DNA of 64,000 bases from Herbinix sp. (lineage in GTDB: Bacteria; Bacillota; Clostridia; Lachnospirales; Lachnospiraceae), in assembly GCA_029240245.1 (NCBI GenBank), contig JARBTJ010000008.1, forward strand, positions 1-64,000, in the 5' to 3' direction. Shown here piece after piece: positions 54,023-62,425 of the stretch. Within the stretch, counting starts at the first letter, position 1. Every line of letters begins with the position of its first letter. The notes under the pieces are model-generated. The model was not told the DNA's origin, did no database searches, and worked only from the letters and a program-made list of their open reading frames with translations. The position numbers and the translations under genes were made by a program.

Positions 54023-55471
54023 TTGGAAAATAAATTAAGCAATATAGAAAGAGTACCATTTATTCATTTGTTAAGCTCACCAAATGGAAAATATTTCTTT
54101 GATGTGAATAGGAATGAAATAGTAGCGATAAATGATAAAGTATATCAAGCTTTAAAAAGCATTTTAAATAATGAGTTTGATAAAATTAGCCATGATGTAG
54201 AAGATGAAATTAATCGGATAAAGGTTATGGGGTATTTATCTGATCATAAGGTAAAAGAAATAGAACATCCATACCATAAACACCTTGAAGCAAATTTAGA
54301 ACGAAAATTAAAAAGAGTATGTTTGCAGGTGACCCAAAACTGTAACTTGCGTTGTGCTTATTGTATTTATTCGGATGTAAATAATAGTAAACAAAGATCT
54401 CATACAGCAAAAAACATGTCGTTTGAGACGGCAAAACAGGCAGTTGATTTTCTATTGGAGCATTCAGTAGAAAGTGATTCAGTGAATGTTGGATTTTACG
54501 GAGGAGAACCTTTATTGGCATTTAATTTGATAAAAGATATTGTAATTTATGCGAAAGAGATATTTGAAGGTAAAGATCTCAGCTTTAACATAACTTCGAA
54601 CTGTACACTTCTAAGAGATGATATTATTGAGTTTTTTGTTAAGCATGATATACATTTAATGGTAAGTATTGACGGTCCGGCAGAAATACACGATGAATCC
54701 AGAAGGTTTGTTGCGGACGGTTCGGGATCCTTCGCAGTAATATTAGAAAAACTTAAATCAATTAGTACAAAATATCCGGATTACGTGAGTAAAATGAGTG
54801 TCAGTATGGTAATGAATCCACAAAATGATTATGAGTGTATTAACTCTATATTTGTAAAATATGATATTTTTAAAAATATAAAAAATATTAATGCTGTAAC
54901 AATTGATGATGCATACTCAATAGAAAAAACAACTTTTACAGATGATTTTATAGAGAAACAAAAATATCTAACATTTTTAGCTTTCTTAGGATATTTTGGA
55001 AGACTAGAAGATGTTTACATTTCAAAAATTGCCAATCAAGAAATATTAAGTTTAGTGAATAAAATAAATCGTATGAATAGAAGGTTTGAATTGCCTAAAA
55101 CAACATCTCCAGGTGGGCCATGTTTACCAGGTGGTGCAAGATTATTCGTTGATATTGATGGGAATTTTTATCCCTGCGAAAGAGTTAGTGAAACTTCTGA
55201 TATTATGAGAATAGGTAGCCTTTCAGATGGGTTTGATTATAATAAGGTTACAGCTTTATTAAATGTTGCAAGCACCACCTCGGAGGTATGCCGAAATTGT
55301 TGGGCTTTTTCAAATTGTACTTTGTGCGCAAAGCAATCGGATGATAATGGTACGTTAAGTAAAGAATTACGATTATCGCATTGTAACTCTGTCAGAGAAG
55401 CCGTACATGATGATTTATTAAATATGATTATGCTTCAGGAGTATAGCCAAATATATAGCTACGGAAGTTAA
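54023..55471 (+). CDS. ccpM: Radical SAM/SPASM Cys-rich peptide maturase (CcpM-like)
   Basis: A 482-residue radical S-adenosylmethionine enzyme. The 4Fe-4S site is TQNCNLRCAYC (Cys107, Cys111, Cys114), with GFYGGEPLL downstream. The C-terminal SPASM region (about 365-455) has many cysteines (PCERVSE, VCRNCWAFSNCTLCAKQ) for auxiliary clusters. The N-terminal 90 residues resemble a peptide-recognition domain. It should modify the seven-cysteine precursor encoded 1.5 kb downstream, possibly forming thioether links. The start is a TTG, fixed by AGGAGG eight bases upstream; no ATG fits. Name from recalled families of clostridial Cys-rich peptides. Confidence 0.88.
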   Translation: MENKLSNIERVPFIHLLSSPNGKYFFDVNRNEIVAINDKVYQALKSILNNEFDKISHDVEDEINRIKVMGYLSDHKVKEIEHPYHKHLEANLERKLKRVCLQVTQNCNLRCAYCIYSDVNNSKQRSHTAKNMSFETAKQAVDFLLEHSVESDSVNVGFYGGEPLLAFNLIKDIVIYAKEIFEGKDLSFNITSNCTLLRDDIIEFFVKHDIHLMVSIDGPAEIHDESRRFVADGSGSFAVILEKLKSISTKYPDYVSKMSVSMVMNPQNDYECINSIFVKYDIFKNIKNINAVTIDDAYSIEKTTFTDDFIEKQKYLTFLAFLGYFGRLEDVYISKIANQEILSLVNKINRMNRRFELPKTTSPGGPCLPGGARLFVDIDGNFYPCERVSETSDIMRIGSLSDGFDYNKVTALLNVASTTSEVCRNCWAFSNCTLCAKQSDDNGTLSKELRLSHCNSVREAVHDDLLNMIMLQEYSQIYSYGS

Positions 55472-55492
55472 GACGATTAAGGAGAATAATGA

Positions 55493-56644
55493 ATGAAATT
55501 TACAGATTCTAAGAAAATTGTTGTATACCCTTTTAGCAGAGATTCATTGCCATTAGTAAGGTATTTGAATAAGTTGAATCCGAGTTACAATGTTACGGAA
55601 ATAGTATCACCAAAAGGATGGGGATTCACCGGAAAAGATGCAGGCATGATTCACTTAACACCGGAAATTGGAATATTGATAACGAATGATATTAAACAGG
55701 CATTAGAGAAAAGTGATACTCTTTTTATAGTAGATAGCAAGAAAATCGATAGTGTTTATGAGTCAATAATAAAAAGTATCGAAATTGCATTTGATATGGG
55801 AAAAGATGTAATTTGTGCAGTGAGTCTATTAGAGGACGACCTTGAATCAATTCAAAATAGTTGGAAGGAATTTAATGTTAAATTTATCTATTTCCCAAAT
55901 GCAAAGTATTCAAGTGGAAATAATAAAAGACTATATCATAGTTCATCAAGAGGTCTTTATAATACTAAAGCTCCTATAATATTTATCAGTGAAATGCATG
56001 AGGGGCTGGATGGCCTTGAAGTTTTATATGCGGCCACTTATTACTTTAGAAAAAATGGATATAAAACTACATCTTTAAGCGAAAAAAATTATAGTGAATT
56101 ACTTGATATCTATACGTTACCTGACTTTATTCAAAACTTAAATGTTCCTGATATTGATAAAATCTATCAATTTAATGACTTTATTAAAGATATAGAAGAA
56201 AAAGAAAAGCCTGATATTATTTTTCTACAACTCCCAGGAGGTATAATGAAATATAATGACAAGATTACTAATAATTTTGGTATAATACCTTATCTAATAA
56301 GTCAAGCTGTTCAAGGTGATTATATTATTTTGTGTACACCATATGCATTTTTTAATGATGAGTATTATAAAAAATTAAATGATGTGTTCTCATATAGATA
56401 TGGCGTTGGTTTGGAAAGTTTTCATATGTCTAATACAATAGTTGATGAAAATAGTTTATTAGAAAAAGGAGAATTTTCAGTATTTCATATTAAGCAAGAA
56501 GAAGTTGATCACCAGATTCAAAAAATTGATAATGAAATTCCTGTATTTAATTGCATTAATTCAATAGATTCGGAGAATATGTTTCATCATTTGATAGAAA
56601 CTTTAACTCTGCATGAATTAAATCCTATAGGTGGCATGAACTAA
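55493..56644 (+). CDS. Peptide maturation system protein, TIGR04066-like
   Basis: A 383-residue soluble protein that I match from memory to the TIGR04066 family, found only with this class of clostridial Cys-rich peptides. The N-terminal half (VVYPFSRDSLPLVRYLN, SDTLFIVDS, GKDVICAVSL) and the C-terminal half (APIIFISEM, YYFRKNGYKTTSLSE, KPDIIFLQLPGG) look like two Rossmann/P-loop-like domains without an intact Walker A. Biochemical role unknown. Its C-terminal layout is shared with the second half of the protease at 59.4 kb. AAGGAG precedes the ATG. Confidence 0.78.
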   Translation: MKFTDSKKIVVYPFSRDSLPLVRYLNKLNPSYNVTEIVSPKGWGFTGKDAGMIHLTPEIGILITNDIKQALEKSDTLFIVDSKKIDSVYESIIKSIEIAFDMGKDVICAVSLLEDDLESIQNSWKEFNVKFIYFPNAKYSSGNNKRLYHSSSRGLYNTKAPIIFISEMHEGLDGLEVLYAATYYFRKNGYKTTSLSEKNYSELLDIYTLPDFIQNLNVPDIDKIYQFNDFIKDIEEKEKPDIIFLQLPGGIMKYNDKITNNFGIIPYLISQAVQGDYIILCTPYAFFNDEYYKKLNDVFSYRYGVGLESFHMSNTIVDENSLLEKGEFSVFHIKQEEVDHQIQKIDNEIPVFNCINSIDSENMFHHLIETLTLHELNPIGGMN

Positions 56645-56666
56645 TTTTATATGGAGGGATAGGAAA

Positions 56667-56933
56667 ATGAACAATGTAGATGTAAAAGATATCCATATTA
56701 GAGTAGAACAGATATTGGTTAATAAACTAAATATAAATATAGAGTTATATAAGAGAGACTATGATAAGGAAGCATTAACGGGAAGAGTTTTTAATTTAAC
56801 TCCTAGAGATTTAATATATCTATTCTTAGAATTAGAACAAGAATTTGACTGTCGTATAAATACTATGGATATATTGAACTATGAATTTAATACGATACAA
56901 GGAATAACGGATGTTATTAAAAAACAGAAGTAA
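56667..56933 (+). CDS. ACP-related protein lacking the pantetheine serine
   Basis: An 88-residue helical protein with the size and ending of an acyl carrier protein (LELEQEFDCRI...ITDVIKKQK). At the place of the DSL serine it reads LTPRDLIYL, so phosphopantetheine cannot attach in the usual way. It matches my memory of the TIGR04069 ACP-related family of this maturation system. It may act as a docking or chaperone protein for maturase and precursor. Good GGAGG-type site upstream. Confidence 0.78.
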   Translation: MNNVDVKDIHIRVEQILVNKLNINIELYKRDYDKEALTGRVFNLTPRDLIYLFLELEQEFDCRINTMDILNYEFNTIQGITDVIKKQK

Positions 56934-56998
56934 ACTCATTGAAAAATCTTGATGATTTACAATGATATTAATATAATAAATATTAAAGGAGATAAAAC

Positions 56999-57211
56999 AT
57001 GAAAAAATTAAGTAAAAATATTGCAAATATTAATTCAATAGAAGCTTACGGTTGTAATAATACCAGTTGTTATTTTTGTCCTTGTGGCGCTTGTGTTTGT
57101 TCATGTAATACTCAAATAAATAATCACCTAACTATTTGGGATGAAAGTACAAGAGGAATTAATAATAATAATCGTGCACGTCAAATATGGAATGGAGCGT
57201 ATCTCAAATAA
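56999..57211 (+). CDS. Cys-rich precursor peptide, CLI_3235-like bacteriocin class
   Basis: A 70-residue peptide with AAAGGAG before the ATG. Residues 1-18 look like a leader (KKLSKNIANINSIEAYG). Seven cysteines follow within 18 residues (19, 24, 27, 29, 32, 34, 36). A polar Asn-rich tail without cysteine ends it (about 37-70). The EAYGC junction and alternate-Cys core fit the putative bacteriocins (CLI_3235 family, from memory) that co-occur with CcpM. It should be the substrate of the radical SAM enzyme. Activity of the product is unknown. Confidence 0.88.
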   Translation: MKKLSKNIANINSIEAYGCNNTSCYFCPCGACVCSCNTQINNHLTIWDESTRGINNNNRARQIWNGAYLK

Positions 57212-57619
57212 TTTACTATATTACAAAGCTGACTTTATTCAACTAATTTGATTATTAATAAATAAAATTCATAGTACTAGGTATACATATTTTGAATAAT
57301 AAAATAAAGTTTTATTTTTATTGTTTGTTTAGAATGTAAATATATTAGAATTTTAATGAGTTTACTTAAAAATAATATTTTTAGTACTATCCAACCCTTG
57401 TTTTATTCGAGAAGAACCTGGATTATAGTGCAGAACTTAGAAAATGATTTTTAGTTATCTTATTTTTCAAATAATTTATAGGTTATCCACACGTTATTTT
57501 TTCATAAAAAGTTGTTCAGTATAACTGTTTAAGAAGTGATTAGTGCTGTGGATAACTCTGAGAAAACATTAAATTTGGATGATATACATTTAATCATCAT
57601 ATAAGGGGGTTCAGCCAAA
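57212..57619 (+). other. Gap between precursor and exporter genes
   Basis: 408 very AT-rich bases. A weak aataaaa/ttttatt hairpin (about 57300-57318) could lower read-through and favour the precursor. Two DnaA-box-like sequences lie in it (listed separately). No second precursor was found. Confidence 0.5.
57483..57555. promoter_or_regulatory. Two facing DnaA-box consensus sequences
   Basis: TTATCCACA at 57483-57491 and its inverse TGTGGATAA at 57547-57555 match the DnaA box exactly and face each other across 55 bases, just upstream of the exporter gene. Confidence 0.5.
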
Positions 57620-59431
57620 ATGATTACTATTCTTAATAGGATAATTATAAAGTTAAAAGATGTTTTTAGCATTATTTCATATTGCTTAATGTGGGCTTGG
57701 AAATCATCACCTTTCTATACTATAATAAGATTATCAAATAAGATGATACTCCCTTTTTTATCCATACTTTTAACTTTTATCGGAAAACGCATTGTTGACA
57801 CTTTATCAGGAACCATTTCTGTTGAGAATATTAAAAATGAAATCATATTCTTAATATTAATTTCATGTCTAATTGGGATCTTATTTATTGTTATGCAAAA
57901 GGTTGATGAATATATACAGTTAATTCATAGTGAGCTATTGACGAATGAAATAAGTAAAAAGATGATGGAACAATCACTAAAGGCTGATATGGAGTTTTTT
58001 GATAACGCTGAATACTATGATTCCTTTGAAGCAGCGAAAGGAAATATGTATTCAGTTATTAATGTTATGTGGAATGCAATAAGCTGTATAAGTTATTTAA
58101 TAACCGCTATTGGTACCTTTATTGTATTTAGTAGTTTAAGTATTATTTATGCAGTAATCATAATTTTAAGTACAATTCCATCAAGCGTAGCAAATAAAAA
58201 ATACACAAAAACAATATATGAAATCAGTGTGGATCAAATTAATGATAATAGAAAATTAGGTTATTTAAATTTTATTCTTACAAGTAAATCGTTTGCTGGA
58301 GATATTAGACTATTTCAAACTGGGGATTATATTAAAAAGAAGTATATTGATTTATGGAATTCTTTGTTCTTAACTAGGAAGAAGACATTAAAACAAAAAT
58401 CATTGTCTGTTACTGTTTTAAATATATTTCCTACTTTTGTGAAATGCTTCATCTTATTGAGTATTACATTTCGAATATTACGTGGTGAAGGTACCATAGG
58501 CGATTACATTCTATACGCTGGAATATTAGAACAATTAATTGGCAGTATTAACGGTCTCTTCATATCAATTAATCAAATATATAATGACAAATTAAGAATT
58601 GATAATGTTAAATCATTCGATAAATATAAAAATCATATCGTAAATGATGGAACTGTTATCTTAGAAGAAATAAAAAGTATTGAATTTCATTCTGTTGATT
58701 TTACGTATCCTGGTACAGACCATAATGTTTTAGAAAAAATAAATTTTACAATAAATCAAGGTGAAAAAGTAGCTTTAGTTGGAGTTAATGGGTCAGGTAA
58801 AAGTACCATCATAAAGCTCTTACTTCGTTTTTATGATGTTACTGGCGGAAATATTTTGATTAATGGATTAGATATACGTCAATATGAAATAAACAGCATC
58901 AGAAAAGCTTTTAGTATATGTTTTCAAAATCCATCAATTTATGGATTTAGCTTACGGGAAAATATTATTATAAGTGACCTTGAGTCATTTCATGGAGATG
59001 ACGAAAAGGTGTATCAGTCTCTTTATGATGGTGATGCAAAGAATATTATTGATATGTCACCGAAAGGGTTGGATGTATATTTGGGAAGGAACCTAGATAA
59101 TGAAGGAATTGAATTGTCAGGAGGGCAATATCAAAAGGTATCATTATCGAGAACCTTTTATAGAGATAGTCAGGTATTAATTTTAGATGAACCGTCATCA
59201 TCACTAGATCCGGAAGCCGAAAATGAAATATTTATGAAAATGAAAGAATTAAGTACTAATAAGACTACTTTATTTACATCACATAGACTATCAAATATCA
59301 CGATAGCAGATAAAATAATCGTAATAGAAAATGGTAAAATTATCGAGCAAGGTACTCATAAACAATTAATGGCGAACGCAAACCGCTATTCCGTACTTTA
59401 TAATTATCAAGCGGAAAAATATGTGGTTTAA
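57620..59431 (+). CDS. Peptide ABC exporter (membrane plus ATPase domains)
   Basis: A 603-residue half-transporter with six helices (about 30-330) and a C-terminal ATPase: GVNGSGKST near 390, LSGGQYQKVSLSR, VLILDEPSSSLD and SHRL. It lacks an N-terminal C39 peptidase domain, so leader removal must be done by another protein, plausibly the adjacent subtilisin-like protease. It should work as a homodimer exporting the modified peptide. AAGGGGG precedes the ATG. Confidence 0.9.
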   Translation: MITILNRIIIKLKDVFSIISYCLMWAWKSSPFYTIIRLSNKMILPFLSILLTFIGKRIVDTLSGTISVENIKNEIIFLILISCLIGILFIVMQKVDEYIQLIHSELLTNEISKKMMEQSLKADMEFFDNAEYYDSFEAAKGNMYSVINVMWNAISCISYLITAIGTFIVFSSLSIIYAVIIILSTIPSSVANKKYTKTIYEISVDQINDNRKLGYLNFILTSKSFAGDIRLFQTGDYIKKKYIDLWNSLFLTRKKTLKQKSLSVTVLNIFPTFVKCFILLSITFRILRGEGTIGDYILYAGILEQLIGSINGLFISINQIYNDKLRIDNVKSFDKYKNHIVNDGTVILEEIKSIEFHSVDFTYPGTDHNVLEKINFTINQGEKVALVGVNGSGKSTIIKLLLRFYDVTGGNILINGLDIRQYEINSIRKAFSICFQNPSIYGFSLRENIIISDLESFHGDDEKVYQSLYDGDAKNIIDMSPKGLDVYLGRNLDNEGIELSGGQYQKVSLSRTFYRDSQVLILDEPSSSLDPEAENEIFMKMKELSTNKTTLFTSHRLSNITIADKIIVIENGKIIEQGTHKQLMANANRYSVLYNYQAEKYVV

Positions 59432-59448
59432 TAGGAAGATGACAACAT

Positions 59449-60903
59449 ATGGAAGTGATTATTATTGATGATGGGGTGAATGAAGAATTTGCTCATATCA
59501 ATGCTTTAAAACATAATTTGGAAATAACTAAGTCTCTTAAAATTATAAATCGAAAAGATTATGATAAATCTTTATATAGTCATGGAAGTATATGTGCATG
59601 TATTATTAAAAAATATTCACCAAACTGTAAAATTGGAAGTATAAAAATTCTAAGTTCAGATGAACATAATGGCTCACTTGAGCAATTGCTGGTAGCTTTG
59701 GAATGGTGTATTGATGTGGGGACCAATTTGATAAATATGAGCATTGGTTCAATCAAGTATAAGGATTATGAACCGGTTAGAGTTTTGATTTCCAAACTTG
59801 TGAACAACGGTTGCATCGTTGTTTCAGCATGTAATAATAATAAATGGTTTTCTGTTCCTGCTTGTTTATCTGGGGTTATTGGTGTAGAAACCAAGGAAAC
59901 ATATAGTGATGATCAGTTTACATATAATAATAATTATTACGATTTTTCCGATATTATTGCATCAAGCCAACACTTAATTCATGGCTACAATAAAAAAGTT
60001 ATTCTAACAAAATTATCTAACAGTTATGCGGCACCCTTAATTACCAGTAAGATTTATAACCTGTTAAAAAATAAAGAATATAAAAAGATTTGTAAAATTA
60101 AATTAGAATTATATTCCAAATCGTGTAATGAACAATTTATAGAAGTCTGTTACAGCATGAGACCAGATTTTATCGATAGTGCAATTGTTCTTAATTATAC
60201 AGAAATAAATAATATGGATTTACTTTTTTTTAACACTGAGTTCATATACAGTCATTTAGACGTAAAAAGATTTCAATTAAATGATAAAATGACCAATATA
60301 GTTATATTACCACCAAAAAATAATAATGATTTTAATTTTCTAGATGATATATCTGATGTAATAGATCGGAATAAAGAATGGATAAATGGAATACTATATT
60401 GTGGAATATTACCTTCTCGATTGAAAACACTGTGTATCAAAGATGTAAATTGTTTACTGTGGGATGAAGAAGCATATTTAAGACGATTAAAAAATAAAGA
60501 ACTATCGGAACTACCGTGTGGGATACCTATTATATCAATACAGGGAGATGTTGATCACACAATTAGGGCCATGCTGCTTTTAGAAAAAGAGCTTATCAAA
60601 AATGAATACAACAGTATGATGGTTTCAACTTTAAAGTATTCTTATTTATACGGTATAGAATATATACCCTTACAATTAATGGATTATAAAGTATTTAGAT
60701 ATTTAGAAACCTACTTTAATTTAGATATAATCCTGTTTGTAGACAATTCTATCAAAAGTGAGATATTTGATTTGAAAATTAAAATTATAAATGGAGCAAG
60801 TAATTGCTTTGTTACAGATGGAGATACAATTATAATTAGTAATAATATGATTGAAATCAAAATCAAGGAAATATTTAACTATATTGTAGCATATTTCAGA
60901 TAA
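59449..60903 (+). CDS. Subtilisin-like (S8) protease fused to a TIGR04066-like domain
   Basis: A 484-residue protein without signal peptide. Residues 1-200 are a minimal S8 fold with all catalytic positions: Asp in VIIIDDGV (7/8), His45 in YSHGS, the oxyanion Asn in SACNNN (129-131) and Ser192 in SNSYAAP. Residues about 205-484 have the same order of segments as the TIGR04066-like protein (IPIISIQGDV, LIKNEYNSMMVSTLKYS, FNLDIILFVDN). A cytoplasmic protease beside a peptidase-free exporter is the obvious candidate for leader cleavage. Site AGGAAG is weak. Confidence 0.8.
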   Translation: MEVIIIDDGVNEEFAHINALKHNLEITKSLKIINRKDYDKSLYSHGSICACIIKKYSPNCKIGSIKILSSDEHNGSLEQLLVALEWCIDVGTNLINMSIGSIKYKDYEPVRVLISKLVNNGCIVVSACNNNKWFSVPACLSGVIGVETKETYSDDQFTYNNNYYDFSDIIASSQHLIHGYNKKVILTKLSNSYAAPLITSKIYNLLKNKEYKKICKIKLELYSKSCNEQFIEVCYSMRPDFIDSAIVLNYTEINNMDLLFFNTEFIYSHLDVKRFQLNDKMTNIVILPPKNNNDFNFLDDISDVIDRNKEWINGILYCGILPSRLKTLCIKDVNCLLWDEEAYLRRLKNKELSELPCGIPIISIQGDVDHTIRAMLLLEKELIKNEYNSMMVSTLKYSYLYGIEYIPLQLMDYKVFRYLETYFNLDIILFVDNSIKSEIFDLKIKIINGASNCFVTDGDTIIISNNMIEIKIKEIFNYIVAYFR

Positions 60904-61107
60904 ACAAAGCATTTATTTGTTGTAAAGTTAATAATGCGTGCTCAATACATAAAAAACAGTCCCATAGATGTGGAAAAATCTTCATTCTCTGAACATTATA
61001 GCAAAAAACACTGTTAATCCACAGCTTTATTAAATTCACTTAAAAATGAAAAACTGAAGGAAACGCATTGAGCATCGAATCCTCAGTAATTTTTATGCCA
61101 AATAATA

Positions 61108-61160
61108 CAAAAGAGGCGTCGCATCATAACTTAAAAAGTTATTTTGCGACGCCTCTTTTG
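61108..61160. terminator. Terminator after tRNA-Gln and peptide cluster
   Basis: A perfect 16-bp stem (61108-61123 with 61145-61160; core gaggcgtcgca) with A/T tails on both sides. It lies just beyond the tRNA 3' end leftward and about 200 bases after the protease gene rightward, so it can serve both. Confidence 0.92.
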
Positions 61161-61166
61161 TTAGGA

Positions 61167-61238
61167 CTGGGGTATAAGGATTTGAACCTTAAAATGCTGG
61201 AGTCAGAGTCCAGTGCCTTACCGTTTGGCGATACCCCA
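61167..61238 (-). tRNA. tRNA-Gln(CTG)
   Basis: 72 bases read leftward. The acceptor TGGGGTA pairs with TACCCCA, the D arm contains GCC..GGT..GGC, and the anticodon stem CTGGA/TCCAG encloses loop CTCTGAC (anticodon CTG). The T arm contains GGTTCAAATCC and the discriminator is G. CCA is not encoded. A strong promoter lies 70 bases upstream. Confidence 0.96.
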
Positions 61239-61243
61239 ATGTG

Positions 61244-61414
61244 TTATAACAACTGGTCCGATTTTTTGACCACTTGTTTTCCCGGCGCCGTTTTGTCGCC
61301 ACGAATGATATTATAACCCATCGATTCTAATTTTTCAAGAAGAATTTTTACTTTTTTATATATTTTTTTCAGGTTATTTCTACCATCATTATCTGCAAAA
61401 TCATTATCTGTTAT
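61244..61414 (-). pseudogene. Orphan 56-codon open frame before tRNA-Gln
   Basis: The leftward frame between the amidohydrolase stop and the tRNA stays open for 56 codons and reads like protein (NNLKKIYKKVKILLEKLESMGYN..., ending KKSDQLL). There is no start codon except an internal ATG and no ribosome-binding site. It may be the 3' end of a lost gene. The tRNA promoter lies inside it. Confidence 0.25.
61310..61338 (-). promoter_or_regulatory. Promoter of tRNA-Gln
   Basis: Leftward TTGAAA (61333-61338), 17-base spacer, perfect TATAAT (61310-61315). The leader to the tRNA is about 65 bases. Confidence 0.85.
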
Positions 61415-62217
61415 TCATTGGATAATCCTAGCAATTCCAGTGCATTTCTGTATAACATACACTCTAATTCCTCCTCACTGAAATGAAGCCCTCTCAGATG
61501 CGATAACGTTTCATTCTGGCCGCTCCAGGGAGAGTCCGTTGCGAATAGGATACGGTCTGCACCGTGATTATTAACAATCCTTATAAACTGCTCATCCTCT
61601 ATCATACCCAGGCTGTAGCTCATATCAAACCATACCTTCTTACCGACCAGCTCATCTTCCACCTCGTCCCATTGCGCATATCCGCCTGTGTGAGCAAGAA
61701 CGATTTTGGTTTCGATATTGCTCATTTGGTTAAGCATACTAGCTGCCCGCTTCGGCGCGCAGTGTATCGGGTCCGGAAGCCCGATATCGAGTCCGGCATG
61801 AAGGAGTACGATCAACCCAAGCTCGGATGCGTAATTTATGATTTGAACCATCTTAGGATCATCCACAAAGGTTTCCTGATAATCGGGATGCAGTTTAATT
61901 CCCTTAAGCCCCATTTCTTTGATACGATCAAGCTTTTCCCGGTAATCCTCCGTATCAGGATGAATTCCTCCAAAGGAAATGATCCCTTCTTTCCCGTTAA
62001 TTTCTGCCGCATAAGCATTCACTGCGTCAAACTGGGAGGGTTTTGTCACTACCGGCAGCACCACCGACATATCAATATGATTCTCCGACATGGACTTTTT
62101 TAATCCGTCCAGAGTTCCATTTGTAAATGCCCTAACATTTCCCACTTCTTCAAGTTTATGAATTGTTTTCTCTGCAATTCGGTCTGGGAATACATGTGTA
62201 TGAAAATCGATGATCAT
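61411..62217 (-). CDS. Amidohydrolase-family metal-dependent hydrolase
   Basis: A 268-residue cytoplasmic TIM-barrel hydrolase of the amidohydrolase-2 type. Metal ligands are in DFHTHVFPD (residues 4-7), a barrel His in KLHPDYQE, further His in LLHAGLD and AHTGGYA, and the terminal Asp in FATDSPWSG. Such enzymes hydrolyse or decarboxylate ring compounds; the substrate is not predictable. AAAGGAGAGG precedes the ATG. It follows the CDF transporter gene on the same strand, about 210 bases apart. Confidence 0.85.
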   Translation of the reverse strand: MIIDFHTHVFPDRIAEKTIHKLEEVGNVRAFTNGTLDGLKKSMSENHIDMSVVLPVVTKPSQFDAVNAYAAEINGKEGIISFGGIHPDTEDYREKLDRIKEMGLKGIKLHPDYQETFVDDPKMVQIINYASELGLIVLLHAGLDIGLPDPIHCAPKRAASMLNQMSNIETKIVLAHTGGYAQWDEVEDELVGKKVWFDMSYSLGMIEDEQFIRIVNNHGADRILFATDSPWSGQNETLSHLRGLHFSEEELECMLYRNALELLGLSNE

Positions 62218-62364
62218 CTATATCCTCTCCTTTGTCATCGGCAACTCTGATGAATAACTGTCTTTTTTCATTATCTTTATCATTTATAATCGAAAGCCTA
62301 GCCAATAAAAATACTTCATTACTTATATGTGAAATATGCCGTTTCATAAGGATTTTCCCGGAAT

Positions 62365-62404
62365 TTATCCACATCAGCTTAAAAATCCCTGTCCCTTATC
62401 CACA
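62365..62404. promoter_or_regulatory. Two DnaA-box consensus sequences
   Basis: TTATCCACA occurs twice in the same orientation (62365-62373, 62396-62404), 31 bases apart, in the gap upstream of the amidohydrolase gene. An inverse copy lies in the CDF gene at 62842-62850. Confidence 0.5.
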
Positions 62405-62425
62405 TTCTTTTACATTGATTCACAC

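Noticed and set aside
54023-57211. Lanthipeptide or thiopeptide cluster
   Set aside because: No LanM, LanB/C or YcaO-type protein is present; the maturase is a radical SAM/SPASM enzyme.
61160-61240. Phage or ICE attachment site at tRNA-Gln
   Set aside because: No integrase gene and no second copy of the tRNA 3' end were found at 48-50 kb.
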